Shown here: positions 1-8,141 of the stretch, piece after piece
How the letters are laid out: each line of letters begins with the position of its first letter
Position numbering within the stretch: the stretch's first letter is position 1
From: Solobacterium sp. UBA3691
Lineage (GTDB): Bacteria; Bacillota_I; Bacilli_A; Erysipelotrichales; Erysipelotrichaceae
NCBI GenBank assembly: GCA_002372175.1
Contig: DFIS01000017.1
Location: 1-63,947 of the forward strand
DNA: 63,947 nt
Direction of reading: 5' to 3'
Notes under the pieces: model-generated
Seen by the model: the letters and a program-made list of their open reading frames with translations, nothing else
What the model was told of the DNA's origin: nothing
The model's database searches: none
Made by a program: the position numbers and the translations under genes

Positions 1-225
1 CTCCGGGAATATTGAAGATCTTCCTCCTGTAACGGGGGCAGAATACGAAATGGTAGTTGATCAGAGAGACAGTGGTTTTCGTATGTCTATACACATTTTT
101 CACACTTTTATTATACAACAAATGTAGATATTTATCTAATCTGCATCTATTGAATTCTCCCTTTCTCAGCTCTCATCCGCACGGTTGAAACCGTGGGTTT
201 TCCCACTGAGGTTTGTTATAAGCAG
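1..225 (+). mobile_element. Right-hand end of a probable IS200/IS605 (TnpB-type) element, truncated by the window edge
   Basis: A reading frame open from base 2 ends at TAG 125-127 (41 codons, not recognised). Directly after it comes a 90-base segment that recurs at 15103-15193. That segment holds a hairpin (CACGGTT, two bases, AACCGTG at 178-193) followed by a short A/T-rich tail, the layout of an omega-RNA-like right end in IS605/TnpB elements. The element abuts the rsfS stop codon: hairpin AAGCAG/CTGCTT (220-237) overlaps that stop and lacks the T-run a leftward terminator would need. The family assignment rests on layout only; no transposase motif is visible. Confidence 0.45.
136..225 (+). 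repeat. Copy A of a 90-base dispersed repeat
   Basis: This matches 15103-15193 at all but a few positions, with a one-base length difference. Both copies start at CTAATCTGCATCTATTG and end at TTATAA(A)GCAG. The mismatches fall around the hairpin and its flank. The copy lies between the open frame at 2-127 and the 3' end of rsfS. Confidence 0.9.
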
Positions 226-235
226 AATGATCTGC

Positions 236-580
236 TTATTTTTCATCTTCATATCTTGTGATCGGACGATCTCCCCAGAGATTCTCCAGCTTGTACTGAT
301 TGCGGGCATCTTCAGTAAAGATATGCACGATCACATCCTTCAGATCGACCAGGATCCAGGAGCTTCCTTCGGCACCCTCTCTTGTGCGTACCGGGAAGCC
401 ATGTTTCTCCGCTTCGTCGATCAGATCATCTGCCAGTGAATTCGCATGCCGGAGATTCCGTGCCGTCACGATCACAAAGTAATCGGTAAACGGTGTCACA
501 TCCCGCATATCTATATCAACGATGTTCTCTCCCAGTTTGTCAGCCAGCGTCTTTTCGGTAAATTCAAGTAGATCAGACAT
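236..580 (-). CDS. rsfS: Ribosomal silencing factor RsfS
   Basis: This 114-residue protein belongs to the RsfS/Iojap family, which binds ribosomal protein uL14 and blocks joining of the 30S and 50S subunits when nutrients are short. The family pattern is clear: LADKLGENIVDIDMRD near residue 14, a TDYFVIVTA strand, and a WILVDLKDVIVHIF core near the C-terminus. The ATG at 580 is chosen over an upstream in-frame codon at 628 because AAAGGGAAA precedes it and homologues start here. It overlaps the end of the NadD/YqeK gene by eight bases and is the last gene of the parE-to-rsfS operon. Confidence 0.95.
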   Translation of the reverse strand: MSDLLEFTEKTLADKLGENIVDIDMRDVTPFTDYFVIVTARNLRHANSLADDLIDEAEKHGFPVRTREGAEGSSWILVDLKDVIVHIFTEDARNQYKLENLWGDRPITRYEDEK

Positions 581-1382
581 GTTTTTCCCTTTCCATATAT
601 TCCTGTGCTTCCTGATAAACAAGATCACGGCCTGCCGTCAGATCCTTCATTGCCAGGTCAACTTCCCTTGAACAATCCCAGGACCGTGTAGGTTCTGTTT
701 TATCTGCAATATACAGGATCTTTGAGAGCCTGGACTTTCCGTCTCCCAGCGTATGTGTAAATACCGCATTGAGGAACTTCCGGTCATGAATGCACAGATC
801 ATCCCGTAGTTTGTTTACAGCCGTAAAGCTGTGCCATACATTCGGATGATAGTGCATCAGCTCCGGATAGTATATACGCATGATATTCTGCTGTATATCA
901 GGATCGGCATTCTTCGTAATATCATGAAGCAGACCCGCAAAGTATGCGGTCTTTTCATCAGCACCATGAGCTTTTGCCAGCTTCCTGCAGAGCTCTGCCG
1001 TACTGCGGGCATGGGCAGCTCTTGAAGGCTTGCAGAGATGATCCAGGATCTCCTGATAGTAATCTCCCTGATCATTCAAGGCCCTGCGGATACCTCTTGC
1101 GGCAGCCCGGAAATTTCCATTTCTCACTTCCTGCTCACTGTCTTCATCCAGCGGATATACAGGTATGCCTGCCGGTATCTTATCGCATACGGAGAGATGT
1201 CTGTAGGCTTTCACCGCCAGCCTGACCAGAAACATGCGCCGTTTCCGATCCAGTATTCCTTCGGACCTGACATACAGGTATCCGGTGCGGATGTGCTCCT
1301 TTTTCATCAGTGCACGTACCGCCTGTATCTCCCTGACCGTTACAGGATCAAAAGAAGCTGTAAATACTGCCGTCTTACTCAT
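573..1382 (-). CDS. yqeK: Fusion of a degenerate NadD-like domain with a YqeK HD hydrolase
   Basis: The 269-residue protein joins two genes that are neighbours in other Bacillota. Residues 1-115 resemble nicotinate-nucleotide adenylyltransferase (FTASFDPVTVRE at the start). The HxGH nucleotidyl-transfer motif is replaced by TVRE and the domain is about 80 residues short, so it is probably inactive. Residues 120-269 are a YqeK-type HD domain with a metal site at HARSTAE and LLHDITK (HD at 153-154) and the trailing DKTEPTR motif. Known YqeK enzymes cleave diadenosine tetraphosphate symmetrically, and that is the inferred activity. The gene overlaps yhbY by four bases and rsfS by eight. Confidence 0.88.
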   Translation of the reverse strand: MSKTAVFTASFDPVTVREIQAVRALMKKEHIRTGYLYVRSEGILDRKRRMFLVRLAVKAYRHLSVCDKIPAGIPVYPLDEDSEQEVRNGNFRAAARGIRRALNDQGDYYQEILDHLCKPSRAAHARSTAELCRKLAKAHGADEKTAYFAGLLHDITKNADPDIQQNIMRIYYPELMHYHPNVWHSFTAVNKLRDDLCIHDRKFLNAVFTHTLGDGKSRLSKILYIADKTEPTRSWDCSREVDLAMKDLTAGRDLVYQEAQEYMEREKHV

Positions 1383-1666
1383 GGCAGGATGATCTTCGGC
1401 TCCCGTGCGCGGCGGTACAGGACGATCGTATGTCCGATCGTCTGCACGATCTCACTTTCCGTATGCATAGCCAGATCAAAGGCGATCTCATCATGATCCT
1501 CACTGACTGTCTTCAGGAACTTGATCTTGACCAGTTCATGCGCTTCCAGTGCTTCATCCACGGTATTGATCAGATTGTCACTGAGACCGTCCTTGCCGAT
1601 CTGGAACATCGCTCTCTGATTCTGGGCCAGAGAACGCAGATATCTTTTCTGTTTTCCGCTTAACAT
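1379..1666 (-). CDS. yhbY: YhbY-family ribosome-assembly RNA-binding protein
   Basis: These 95 residues form one CRM domain of the YhbY family, which binds pre-50S particles. It opens with LSGKQKRYLRSLAQ, followed by the conserved FQIGKDGLSDNLI segment and the HELVKIKFLKT strand. The length is normal for the family. It is translationally coupled: its ATG abuts the yqeH stop and its end overlaps the next gene. The neighbours YqeH and RsfS support a role in large-subunit maturation. Confidence 0.95.
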   Translation of the reverse strand: MLSGKQKRYLRSLAQNQRAMFQIGKDGLSDNLINTVDEALEAHELVKIKFLKTVSEDHDEIAFDLAMHTESEIVQTIGHTIVLYRRAREPKIILP

Positions 1667-2712
1667 CAGAACATTGCCTTTCTAAATGTCACATTGACAT
1701 TCTCCGGTGCCTTTACCCTGACCATACGGGCATCACCCGATATACATACCCAGCCAAGTCCGTCGACTACGATATCCGTCTTATCTTCGATATGGACTTC
1801 CTGTGTACGGAAAGCCTTCCGCAAAGGTACAGGCACAAACAGTTCACCATAGTGCTTATCAAACATTTCCTGCCCTTTTTCCGCCTTCGTACGGTGGATC
1901 TTCAGGGCGTCACTCATATAGAAGACAACCGATGTCTGCCGTCCTTTCAGCACATACAGCTGCACAAGACCGCCGACCGTGAAGCACTGATCCTCATAGA
2001 TCTGGTAGATCCTCGGCTTGACGGAACCTGCCGGAATGATCTGCTTCAGCGTTTTCTCATCAACATTCAGCAGGATGCTCCTGCCGTTTTCCAGTCCCGG
2101 TGTATCGATAAAGGTCTGCTCACCGATCTGCAGTCTGTTGAAGGCCAGAGTCGTCCCGGGATAGCGTGAACTGGTCAGTGTCTTACTGTGATTGAGTCTG
2201 TTCAGCAGGGTGCTCTTGCCGGCATTGGCTCTGCCGATCACGATCAGATCGGTACTGCCGAATGTCTCCTGCAGGATCATCCGCAGCTCATCCGCCCCTT
2301 CCCGGTCGCTTTCCGCTGTCACAAAGATCCCCTTAACCCTGATATTCAGCTCCTTCAGACGCCTGTAGATAAAGTGTGAAAGACTGGTGGTGCTGACCGT
2401 TTCCGGCAGAAGATCTCTCTTCGTACAGACCAGAAAGATATCCTTTCCCGGCAGTTTCCGGTTCAGACCCGGGATCATACCGGCCTCAAAGTCGAACAGA
2501 TCCACGACCCACAGCACCGCTCCGGGTGTATTCTCCGCCTCTTTCAGGACCTCATCACTGTCTATGCCGGTACGCATCGATACCGTCAGATCATCATAGT
2601 GGATCAGCCGGAAGCACCGCTGACAGTATTCACTGTCCTTCTTTGGTGTATATCCGGGCTGATCGGGATATTCACTCTGCAGCTGTATGCCGCATCCTTT
2701 ACATGTACTCAT
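1666..2712 (-). CDS. yqeH: Circularly permuted ribosome-biogenesis GTPase YqeH
   Basis: This 348-residue GTPase is required in Bacillus for 30S subunit assembly. An N-terminal zinc ribbon is visible (CKGC at 4-7 and CQRC at about 30-33). The G motifs occur in permuted order: the G4-like TKRD precedes the Walker A loop GRANAGKST, which is followed by DTPG. The C-terminal third is the usual YqeH RNA-binding region. The ATG overlaps the parC stop by four bases, so the topoisomerase genes and the ribosome-assembly genes form one transcription unit. Confidence 0.96.
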   Translation of the reverse strand: MSTCKGCGIQLQSEYPDQPGYTPKKDSEYCQRCFRLIHYDDLTVSMRTGIDSDEVLKEAENTPGAVLWVVDLFDFEAGMIPGLNRKLPGKDIFLVCTKRDLLPETVSTTSLSHFIYRRLKELNIRVKGIFVTAESDREGADELRMILQETFGSTDLIVIGRANAGKSTLLNRLNHSKTLTSSRYPGTTLAFNRLQIGEQTFIDTPGLENGRSILLNVDEKTLKQIIPAGSVKPRIYQIYEDQCFTVGGLVQLYVLKGRQTSVVFYMSDALKIHRTKAEKGQEMFDKHYGELFVPVPLRKAFRTQEVHIEDKTDIVVDGLGWVCISGDARMVRVKAPENVNVTFRKAMF

Positions 2713-5213
2713 CCGTTCTCCTCGTCAAAGAGACTGATCTTCTCGACATCATCATGTATCTCATCTTCCGCACCTTCCGGACGGTCAACGATACGGCACT
2801 CCTCAATACCGCGCATCATATACCAGTCTGATGACAGTTCGATCGGTGTACTGAAGGTGGAATCCGTCGTCTTCAGCGGTATATCGGCAATTCTTAACTG
2901 TTTCATCTCAGGATTGCAGAATGTCAGTACGCCAAAGCCGTTGATCGCTTCCGCTGCCGTGATCATCTGCGGATTCGTCTTGATCTTTTTAGCGATCAGA
3001 CTGCCCTTTACCGGTCTGCTTCCCTTCTGGATATCATCGATGCGCACACGCTTCATCATGCCGCTTCTGGCCGCAAACAGCACCGCCGAAGTCTCTCCGC
3101 TGACCGCGCAGGCATCACCGAGACTGTCTCCCTTGCCGAGGTTGATCGCCTTGACACCCTTGGAACGGATACCGGTCGAAGGGATCTCCTCAATACCGCA
3201 GCGGTACGCAAAGCCCTCACGGGAAACGATCACGATCTCCTGATCGGCATAACCGACAAAGGCTCTGACCATCTCACCGCGGCCGACATTCATTGCCGGC
3301 ATGACTTTCGAATTGCGCTGGACGACCCACTGTGACACCGGTGTCTTCTTGATCTGTCCGCTGTCAGTGACGGTCAGGATCCAGGCATATGTATCAAAGT
3401 TCTTGACCAGTACGGCACTGCGGATCTTGTCATCACCTTCAATGCGGATGACCTTGTTCAGATGATCGCCGATATCACGCCATCTGCCCTCCGGGATCTG
3501 CCATACCGGCAGATAGGCATAGTTGCCTCTGCTGGTAAACAGAAGCAGTGTATCCAGGGTATCGCATTCCAGCGAACCAATGATCTGATCCCCTTCCTTG
3601 CGTCCGGTCAGGGTATTCTCACTGGCTCCGTAGGAACGCATCGAAACCCGCTTGATATAGCCGTCACGGCTGACCGTAACAACTACTCTCTCATTCGGGA
3701 TCATATGCATCGGATCGATATCGATCTCACTGATCGCTTCCTCGATCGTCGTTCTTCTGGCGTCTCCGTACTCCTCTTTGACGGCACGCAGCTCCTTAAC
3801 GATCACCGAGCGCAGAACCTTGGGATTCTCAAGGATTGCTCTGGTCTCTTCGATCTTGTTTACAAGTTCGGCAAACTCATTGCGCAGCTGTACGATATCG
3901 GTATTGGACAGACGGTACAGACGCAGACTGACGATAGCCTCTGCCTGCGGTTCAGTAAAGCCGAACGCATGCATGAGATTCTTCTTGGAATCTGCCTTGT
4001 CCTGTGAATGACGGATGATCGCAATGACTTCATCCAGGATACTGACAGCCTTCATCAGACCTTCGATCACATGACATCTGGCTTCCATCCGGTCCAGTTC
4101 AAACTGTGAACGTCTGGTCACAACTTCCTTGCGGAAATCGATAAAAGCATCAAGCAGTCCCAGAAGACCCACCTGTACAGGTCTCTGGTCAATGATCGCG
4201 ACATTGTTATAGTTGTAATTGATCTGCAGCTTCGTATTCTTGAACAGATACTTGAGGATCACATCCGCATTGGCATCCTTGCGCAGATCGACAACGATAC
4301 GCAGACCGCTGCGGTCACTGTCATCTCTGACATAGTTGATACCGTCGATCTTGCGGTCGATACGTATCTCATCCATCTCCGCCACAAGATCACTCTTGAC
4401 GACTTCATACGGGATCTCCGTGATCACGATCTGTTTTGAAGTCTTCGTCTCAGCGATCTCGGTTCTGGCTCTGACCACGACCTTGCCGCGTCCTGTCGAG
4501 AAGGCTTCCCGGATGCCTTCGGCACCCTGTACGATACCTCCGGTCGGGAAATCCGGTCCCGGCAGCAGATCCATCACATCATCAAGCGTGCAGTCAGGCT
4601 CGTTCAGTCTGTAGATCGCCGCATCGATCACTTCGTTGATATTGTGCGGGGGCATGTTTGTCGCATATCCTGCAGCGATACCCGTAGCCCCGTTCACCAG
4701 CATGACCGGAAAAGGCACCGGCAGTACTGTCGGCTCATTCTCGGTATCATCAAAGTTCGGTGTCATCTCGACCGTATTCTTGTCCAGATCATCTTCCATG
4801 ACCTCGGTAACCTTGGCCAGACGTACTTCCGTATAACGCATCGCCGCCGCCGGGTCATTGTCGATCGATCCGTTATTGCCGTGCATGTCGATCAGCGGCA
4901 GACGCACTTTCCAGTCCTGTGACATACGGACCATCGCATCATAGACGGATGTATCACCGTGAGGATGGTAATTACCGATGACAAGACCTACCGTCTTGGC
5001 TGATTTACGGTATGGATGATCATATGTATTGCCGTCATGATACATGGCATACAGGATACGGCGCTGTACGGGCTTCAGACCGTCTCTGGCATCAGGCAGA
5101 GCTCTCTCCTGAATGATATACTTGGCATACCGTCCGAAACGGTCTCCCATGATATCTTCAAGGAGTGCCGGTACGATCACCGACTTATCTATAAATTCCT
5201 TCTTCCTTGCCAT
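2709..5213 (-). CDS. parC: DNA topoisomerase IV subunit A
   Basis: This is the 834-residue cleavage/religation subunit of topoisomerase IV, which unlinks replicated chromosomes. The quinolone-pocket region HPHGDTSVYDAM and the active-site tyrosine in MRYTEVRLAK are present, followed by the tower domain and a C-terminal beta-pinwheel repeat region. The start at 5213 (MARKKEF) is preferred over an in-frame codon five residues upstream because it lies one base after the parE stop and the GGTGG ending parE serves as ribosome-binding site. The assignment as ParC rather than GyrA rests on sequence style and the immediate parE partner. Confidence 0.95.
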   Translation of the reverse strand: MARKKEFIDKSVIVPALLEDIMGDRFGRYAKYIIQERALPDARDGLKPVQRRILYAMYHDGNTYDHPYRKSAKTVGLVIGNYHPHGDTSVYDAMVRMSQDWKVRLPLIDMHGNNGSIDNDPAAAMRYTEVRLAKVTEVMEDDLDKNTVEMTPNFDDTENEPTVLPVPFPVMLVNGATGIAAGYATNMPPHNINEVIDAAIYRLNEPDCTLDDVMDLLPGPDFPTGGIVQGAEGIREAFSTGRGKVVVRARTEIAETKTSKQIVITEIPYEVVKSDLVAEMDEIRIDRKIDGINYVRDDSDRSGLRIVVDLRKDANADVILKYLFKNTKLQINYNYNNVAIIDQRPVQVGLLGLLDAFIDFRKEVVTRRSQFELDRMEARCHVIEGLMKAVSILDEVIAIIRHSQDKADSKKNLMHAFGFTEPQAEAIVSLRLYRLSNTDIVQLRNEFAELVNKIEETRAILENPKVLRSVIVKELRAVKEEYGDARRTTIEEAISEIDIDPMHMIPNERVVVTVSRDGYIKRVSMRSYGASENTLTGRKEGDQIIGSLECDTLDTLLLFTSRGNYAYLPVWQIPEGRWRDIGDHLNKVIRIEGDDKIRSAVLVKNFDTYAWILTVTDSGQIKKTPVSQWVVQRNSKVMPAMNVGRGEMVRAFVGYADQEIVIVSREGFAYRCGIEEIPSTGIRSKGVKAINLGKGDSLGDACAVSGETSAVLFAARSGMMKRVRIDDIQKGSRPVKGSLIAKKIKTNPQMITAAEAINGFGVLTFCNPEMKQLRIADIPLKTTDSTFSTPIELSSDWYMMRGIEECRIVDRPEGAEDEIHDDVEKISLFDEENG

Positions 5214-5214
5214 A

Positions 5215-7137
5215 CTATTCCACCACAAAAGAGTCTTCCAGCGTAAACTGGATATTCTCCTCGATCCAGCGTCTTCTCTGCTCGGCTTCGTTTCCCATCA
5301 GGGTGGAAACTCTGCGCTCTGCCAGCACACCGTCATCAATGCCTACCTGGATCAGTGTACGGTGTTCGGGATCCATCGTTGTCTCCCAGAGCTGCTCAGC
5401 ATTCATCTCGCCAAGACCCTTGTATCTCTGCACTTCGACCTTGCCGAGTTTTTCCCGCAGTTCATCCAGTTCATCATCGGTATAACAGTAGTGTGACTGC
5501 TTGCCCTTGGTGACTTTATACAGCGGCGGTAAGGCAATATAGACCATCCCGTGCTCTACCAGCGGTCTCATGAATCTGTAGAAGAATGTCAGCAGCAGGA
5601 TCTGGATATGCGAACCATCATCATCCGCATCGGTCATGATGATCACCTTGCCGTAGTTGGCTTCCCTGTAATTGAAATCCGAGCCAACACCGGCCCCCAG
5701 CGCATAGATCAGGGTATTGAGCTCCTGATTCTTTTCCACTTCACTGAGGGAGGCATCTTCGGTATTCAGTACCTTTCCTCTTAAAGGCAGGATTGCCTGA
5801 TACATACTGTCACGTCCCTGTTTGGCACTGCCGCCGGCAGAGTCACCCTCAACGAGGAACAGCTCCTTCATTTTGGCATCGCGTGACTGTGCAGGTGCGA
5901 GCTTGCCGGAGATCACCTTGTCATTTTTCGGTGTGCGCTTGCCCTTGCGGACTTCTTCTCTTGCCTTCTTCGCAGCTTCTCTGGCTTCTCTGGCCTTTTT
6001 CATCTTGGTGACAAGATCATCACTGAGATTTCTGTTCTCATCCAGCCAGTATGCCAGCTTATCCGTTACCACTGCTTCAACAGCCGGTTTTGCCTGCGGT
6101 GTGCCGAGCTTTCCCTTTGTCTGTCCTTCAAACTGCAGCAGTTCTTCGGGAATGGAAAGCGAGATGACCGAGATCAGCCCTTCGCGGATATCACCGCCTT
6201 CAAGGTTCTTGTCCTTGTCCTTCAGCAGCGCATATTTTCTGGCATAATCATTGAATGCCTTGGTCACTGCCGACTTGTAGCCAACTTCGTGGGTGCCGCC
6301 GTCACTGGTACGGACAAGGTTGACAAAACTGTATGTCTCCTCCGAATAATCATCGGTAAACTGGAAGGCGCATTCGACCTTGATGCCCTGGGCTTCCCCG
6401 GTAAATCTGACCGGCGGTGTCATCATCCGCTTGTCCTTGCGCAGATAGTTGATATATGCCAGCAGGCCGTCCTCATAGCAGTACGTCTCCGTACGTATCT
6501 TCTTATCACGTTTATCCGTCACGGTCAGGGCAATGCCGCTGAGCAGGAAGGCTTCTTCCCTGGCTCGTTCACAGACGGTCTCAAACTTGAATTCCGTCGT
6601 CGAAAAGATCTTCGGATCCGGCTTGAAGGTTACCTTGGACCCTGTTCTGTTCGTCTTACCGACCTCTTCGAGCTTGCCGATCTTCTTATCACCGTGGTCA
6701 AAACGCATGCGTACGGTCCTGCCGTCACGCGATACTTCTGCCACTAACCACTCACTTAAGGCATTGACGACGCTGGCACCGACACCGTGCAGACCGCCTG
6801 CTGTTTTATATCCGCCCTCGCTGGTAAACTTGCCGCCGGCATGCAGGACCGTAAAAATGACCTGCAGTGTATTTACACCGCTGGCATGTCTGCCGATCGG
6901 CATACCGCGGCCTTCATCCTGTACCGTACAGGAACCGTCAGCTTCAAGGGTTATTTCGATCTTCTTGCCGAAACCGTTCAGTGCTTCATCGATCGAGTTG
7001 TCTACGATCTCCCAGATCAGATGATGCAGACCGCGTCCGTCCGTGGAACCGATATACATACCGGGACGTTTGCGTACGGCTTCAAGACCTTTCAGTATTT
7101 GTATACTGTCTTCTTCGTAATGCGTATTTCCTGCCAT
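5215..7137 (-). CDS. parE: DNA topoisomerase IV subunit B
   Basis: This 640-residue ATPase subunit partners ParC. The GHKL ATP-binding motifs are intact: EIVDNSIDEA, DEGRGMPIGRH and GGLHGVGASVVNALS. The TOPRIM metal motifs EGDSAGGSAKQGRD and DADDDGSHI lie in the C-terminal half. Length and motif order are normal for ParE/GyrB. It is the first large gene of the leftward operon, with 50 bases separating it from the short prepilin-peptidase-like gene upstream. Confidence 0.95.
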   Translation of the reverse strand: MAGNTHYEEDSIQILKGLEAVRKRPGMYIGSTDGRGLHHLIWEIVDNSIDEALNGFGKKIEITLEADGSCTVQDEGRGMPIGRHASGVNTLQVIFTVLHAGGKFTSEGGYKTAGGLHGVGASVVNALSEWLVAEVSRDGRTVRMRFDHGDKKIGKLEEVGKTNRTGSKVTFKPDPKIFSTTEFKFETVCERAREEAFLLSGIALTVTDKRDKKIRTETYCYEDGLLAYINYLRKDKRMMTPPVRFTGEAQGIKVECAFQFTDDYSEETYSFVNLVRTSDGGTHEVGYKSAVTKAFNDYARKYALLKDKDKNLEGGDIREGLISVISLSIPEELLQFEGQTKGKLGTPQAKPAVEAVVTDKLAYWLDENRNLSDDLVTKMKKAREAREAAKKAREEVRKGKRTPKNDKVISGKLAPAQSRDAKMKELFLVEGDSAGGSAKQGRDSMYQAILPLRGKVLNTEDASLSEVEKNQELNTLIYALGAGVGSDFNYREANYGKVIIMTDADDDGSHIQILLLTFFYRFMRPLVEHGMVYIALPPLYKVTKGKQSHYCYTDDELDELREKLGKVEVQRYKGLGEMNAEQLWETTMDPEHRTLIQVGIDDGVLAERRVSTLMGNEAEQRRRWIEENIQFTLEDSFVVE

Positions 7138-7187
7138 TCTTCTCTCCGTTTCAACTTAGTAATTATAACAAAAAAACCGGGATTCTC

Positions 7188-7463
7188 CTATGTCTGCAGA
7201 AGATACAGCAGCACAAAGAGAAGACCGCCTGCAGATTCCGCCAGCGGATAGCAGAGAGGGATCCTGTATCCGCACCTGACACATCTGCCAAGAGACAGAA
7301 AATACCCGAGAACGGGGATCTTCACATACCATGGCAGGATCCTTCCGCAGTGATCACAGACACTGTATCTGTCATGGATATTATGTCTGTATCTGTAGAT
7401 CAGACATGTTAAAAAGGAAACCAGCGAACTGCCGCTGAAAAAGATGAGTATCAGTCTGTACAT
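7188..7463 (-). CDS. Stand-alone N-terminal domain of a prepilin peptidase (no catalytic domain)
   Basis: These 91 residues match the N-terminal methyltransferase-like domain of type IV prepilin peptidases. A leading membrane helix is followed by the paired cysteines CDHCGR (about 36-41) and CVRCGY (about 61-66), with the PWYVKIPVLGYF segment between them. The A24 aspartic-protease domain with its GD and GDxxL motifs, normally 130-150 further residues, is missing. The gene ends cleanly after a second helix and no remnant of the catalytic part lies between it and parE. No pilus genes are nearby. It could be a decayed peptidase or a small zinc-binding membrane protein. Confidence 0.7.
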   Translation of the reverse strand: MYRLILIFFSGSSLVSFLTCLIYRYRHNIHDRYSVCDHCGRILPWYVKIPVLGYFLSLGRCVRCGYRIPLCYPLAESAGGLLFVLLYLLQT

Positions 7464-7535
7464 ACATTCGTATTATTCGCAAAGAATATCTCTTCTCCAC
7501 GGTTTGTGATAAAATTTCTGCAGGGAGAATAGTTT

Positions 7536-8141
7536 ATGCGTACAGTGTTGATGATCGTGATCAGTTATGTGTTCGGCTCCGTGCCCTGGGCACTGGTGAT
7601 CGGCAAACTCTTTTACAATACGGATGTCCGCACTGCCGGTTCCGGCAATCTCGGGGCCAGCAATGCCGGCCGTGTACTCGGAAAGAAAGTTGCCGTGATC
7701 GTAACCGTACTGGATGCTCTGAAGGCTTTTCTGAGCATGCTGCTGTGTTCAAAGATTGCCCCGGATGCGGTGATCTACAGCGGTCTTGCCTGCTGCATCG
7801 GACATTGCTTTCCGGTCTTTGCCGGTTTCCGCGGCGGTAAGGCTGTGGCAACCTCCTTCGGTTTTCTGCTTGGCATCAATGTCCTGATCACCGGACAGTA
7901 TTTCTGGGAATTCATCTTCCCGGTTCTTGTCTTCTTTGCGGTTCTGTATATCTGCCGGATGGTTTCTCTTTCCAGTATCACTGCTCTGCTGAGTGCTGTC
8001 ATTGCCGCAGTGGTCCTGAAAGAACCTTTGTCTGTACAGATCTCGCTGTTCATCCTCTGGCTGTTTGTGACATACCGTCACTCTTCCAATATCAAACGTA
8101 TTCTGAGCGGTACCGAGAATAAGATCAAGTGGATGGGCTAA
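7536..8141 (+). CDS. plsY: Glycerol-3-phosphate acyltransferase PlsY
   Basis: This 201-residue membrane enzyme moves the acyl group of acyl-phosphate to sn-glycerol-3-phosphate, the first step of phospholipid synthesis. The conserved loops are present: the first helix with FGSVPWALVIGK, the GSGNLGASNAGR motif, and the GFRGGKAVAT motif. Five hydrophobic segments fit the PlsY topology. The start is set by CAGGGAGAAT upstream. TGTGATAAAAT about 20 bases before that resembles an extended -10 box. It converges on the DUF1848 gene, the two stop codons overlapping. Confidence 0.95.
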   Translation: MRTVLMIVISYVFGSVPWALVIGKLFYNTDVRTAGSGNLGASNAGRVLGKKVAVIVTVLDALKAFLSMLLCSKIAPDAVIYSGLACCIGHCFPVFAGFRGGKAVATSFGFLLGINVLITGQYFWEFIFPVLVFFAVLYICRMVSLSSITALLSAVIAAVVLKEPLSVQISLFILWLFVTYRHSSNIKRILSGTENKIKWMG

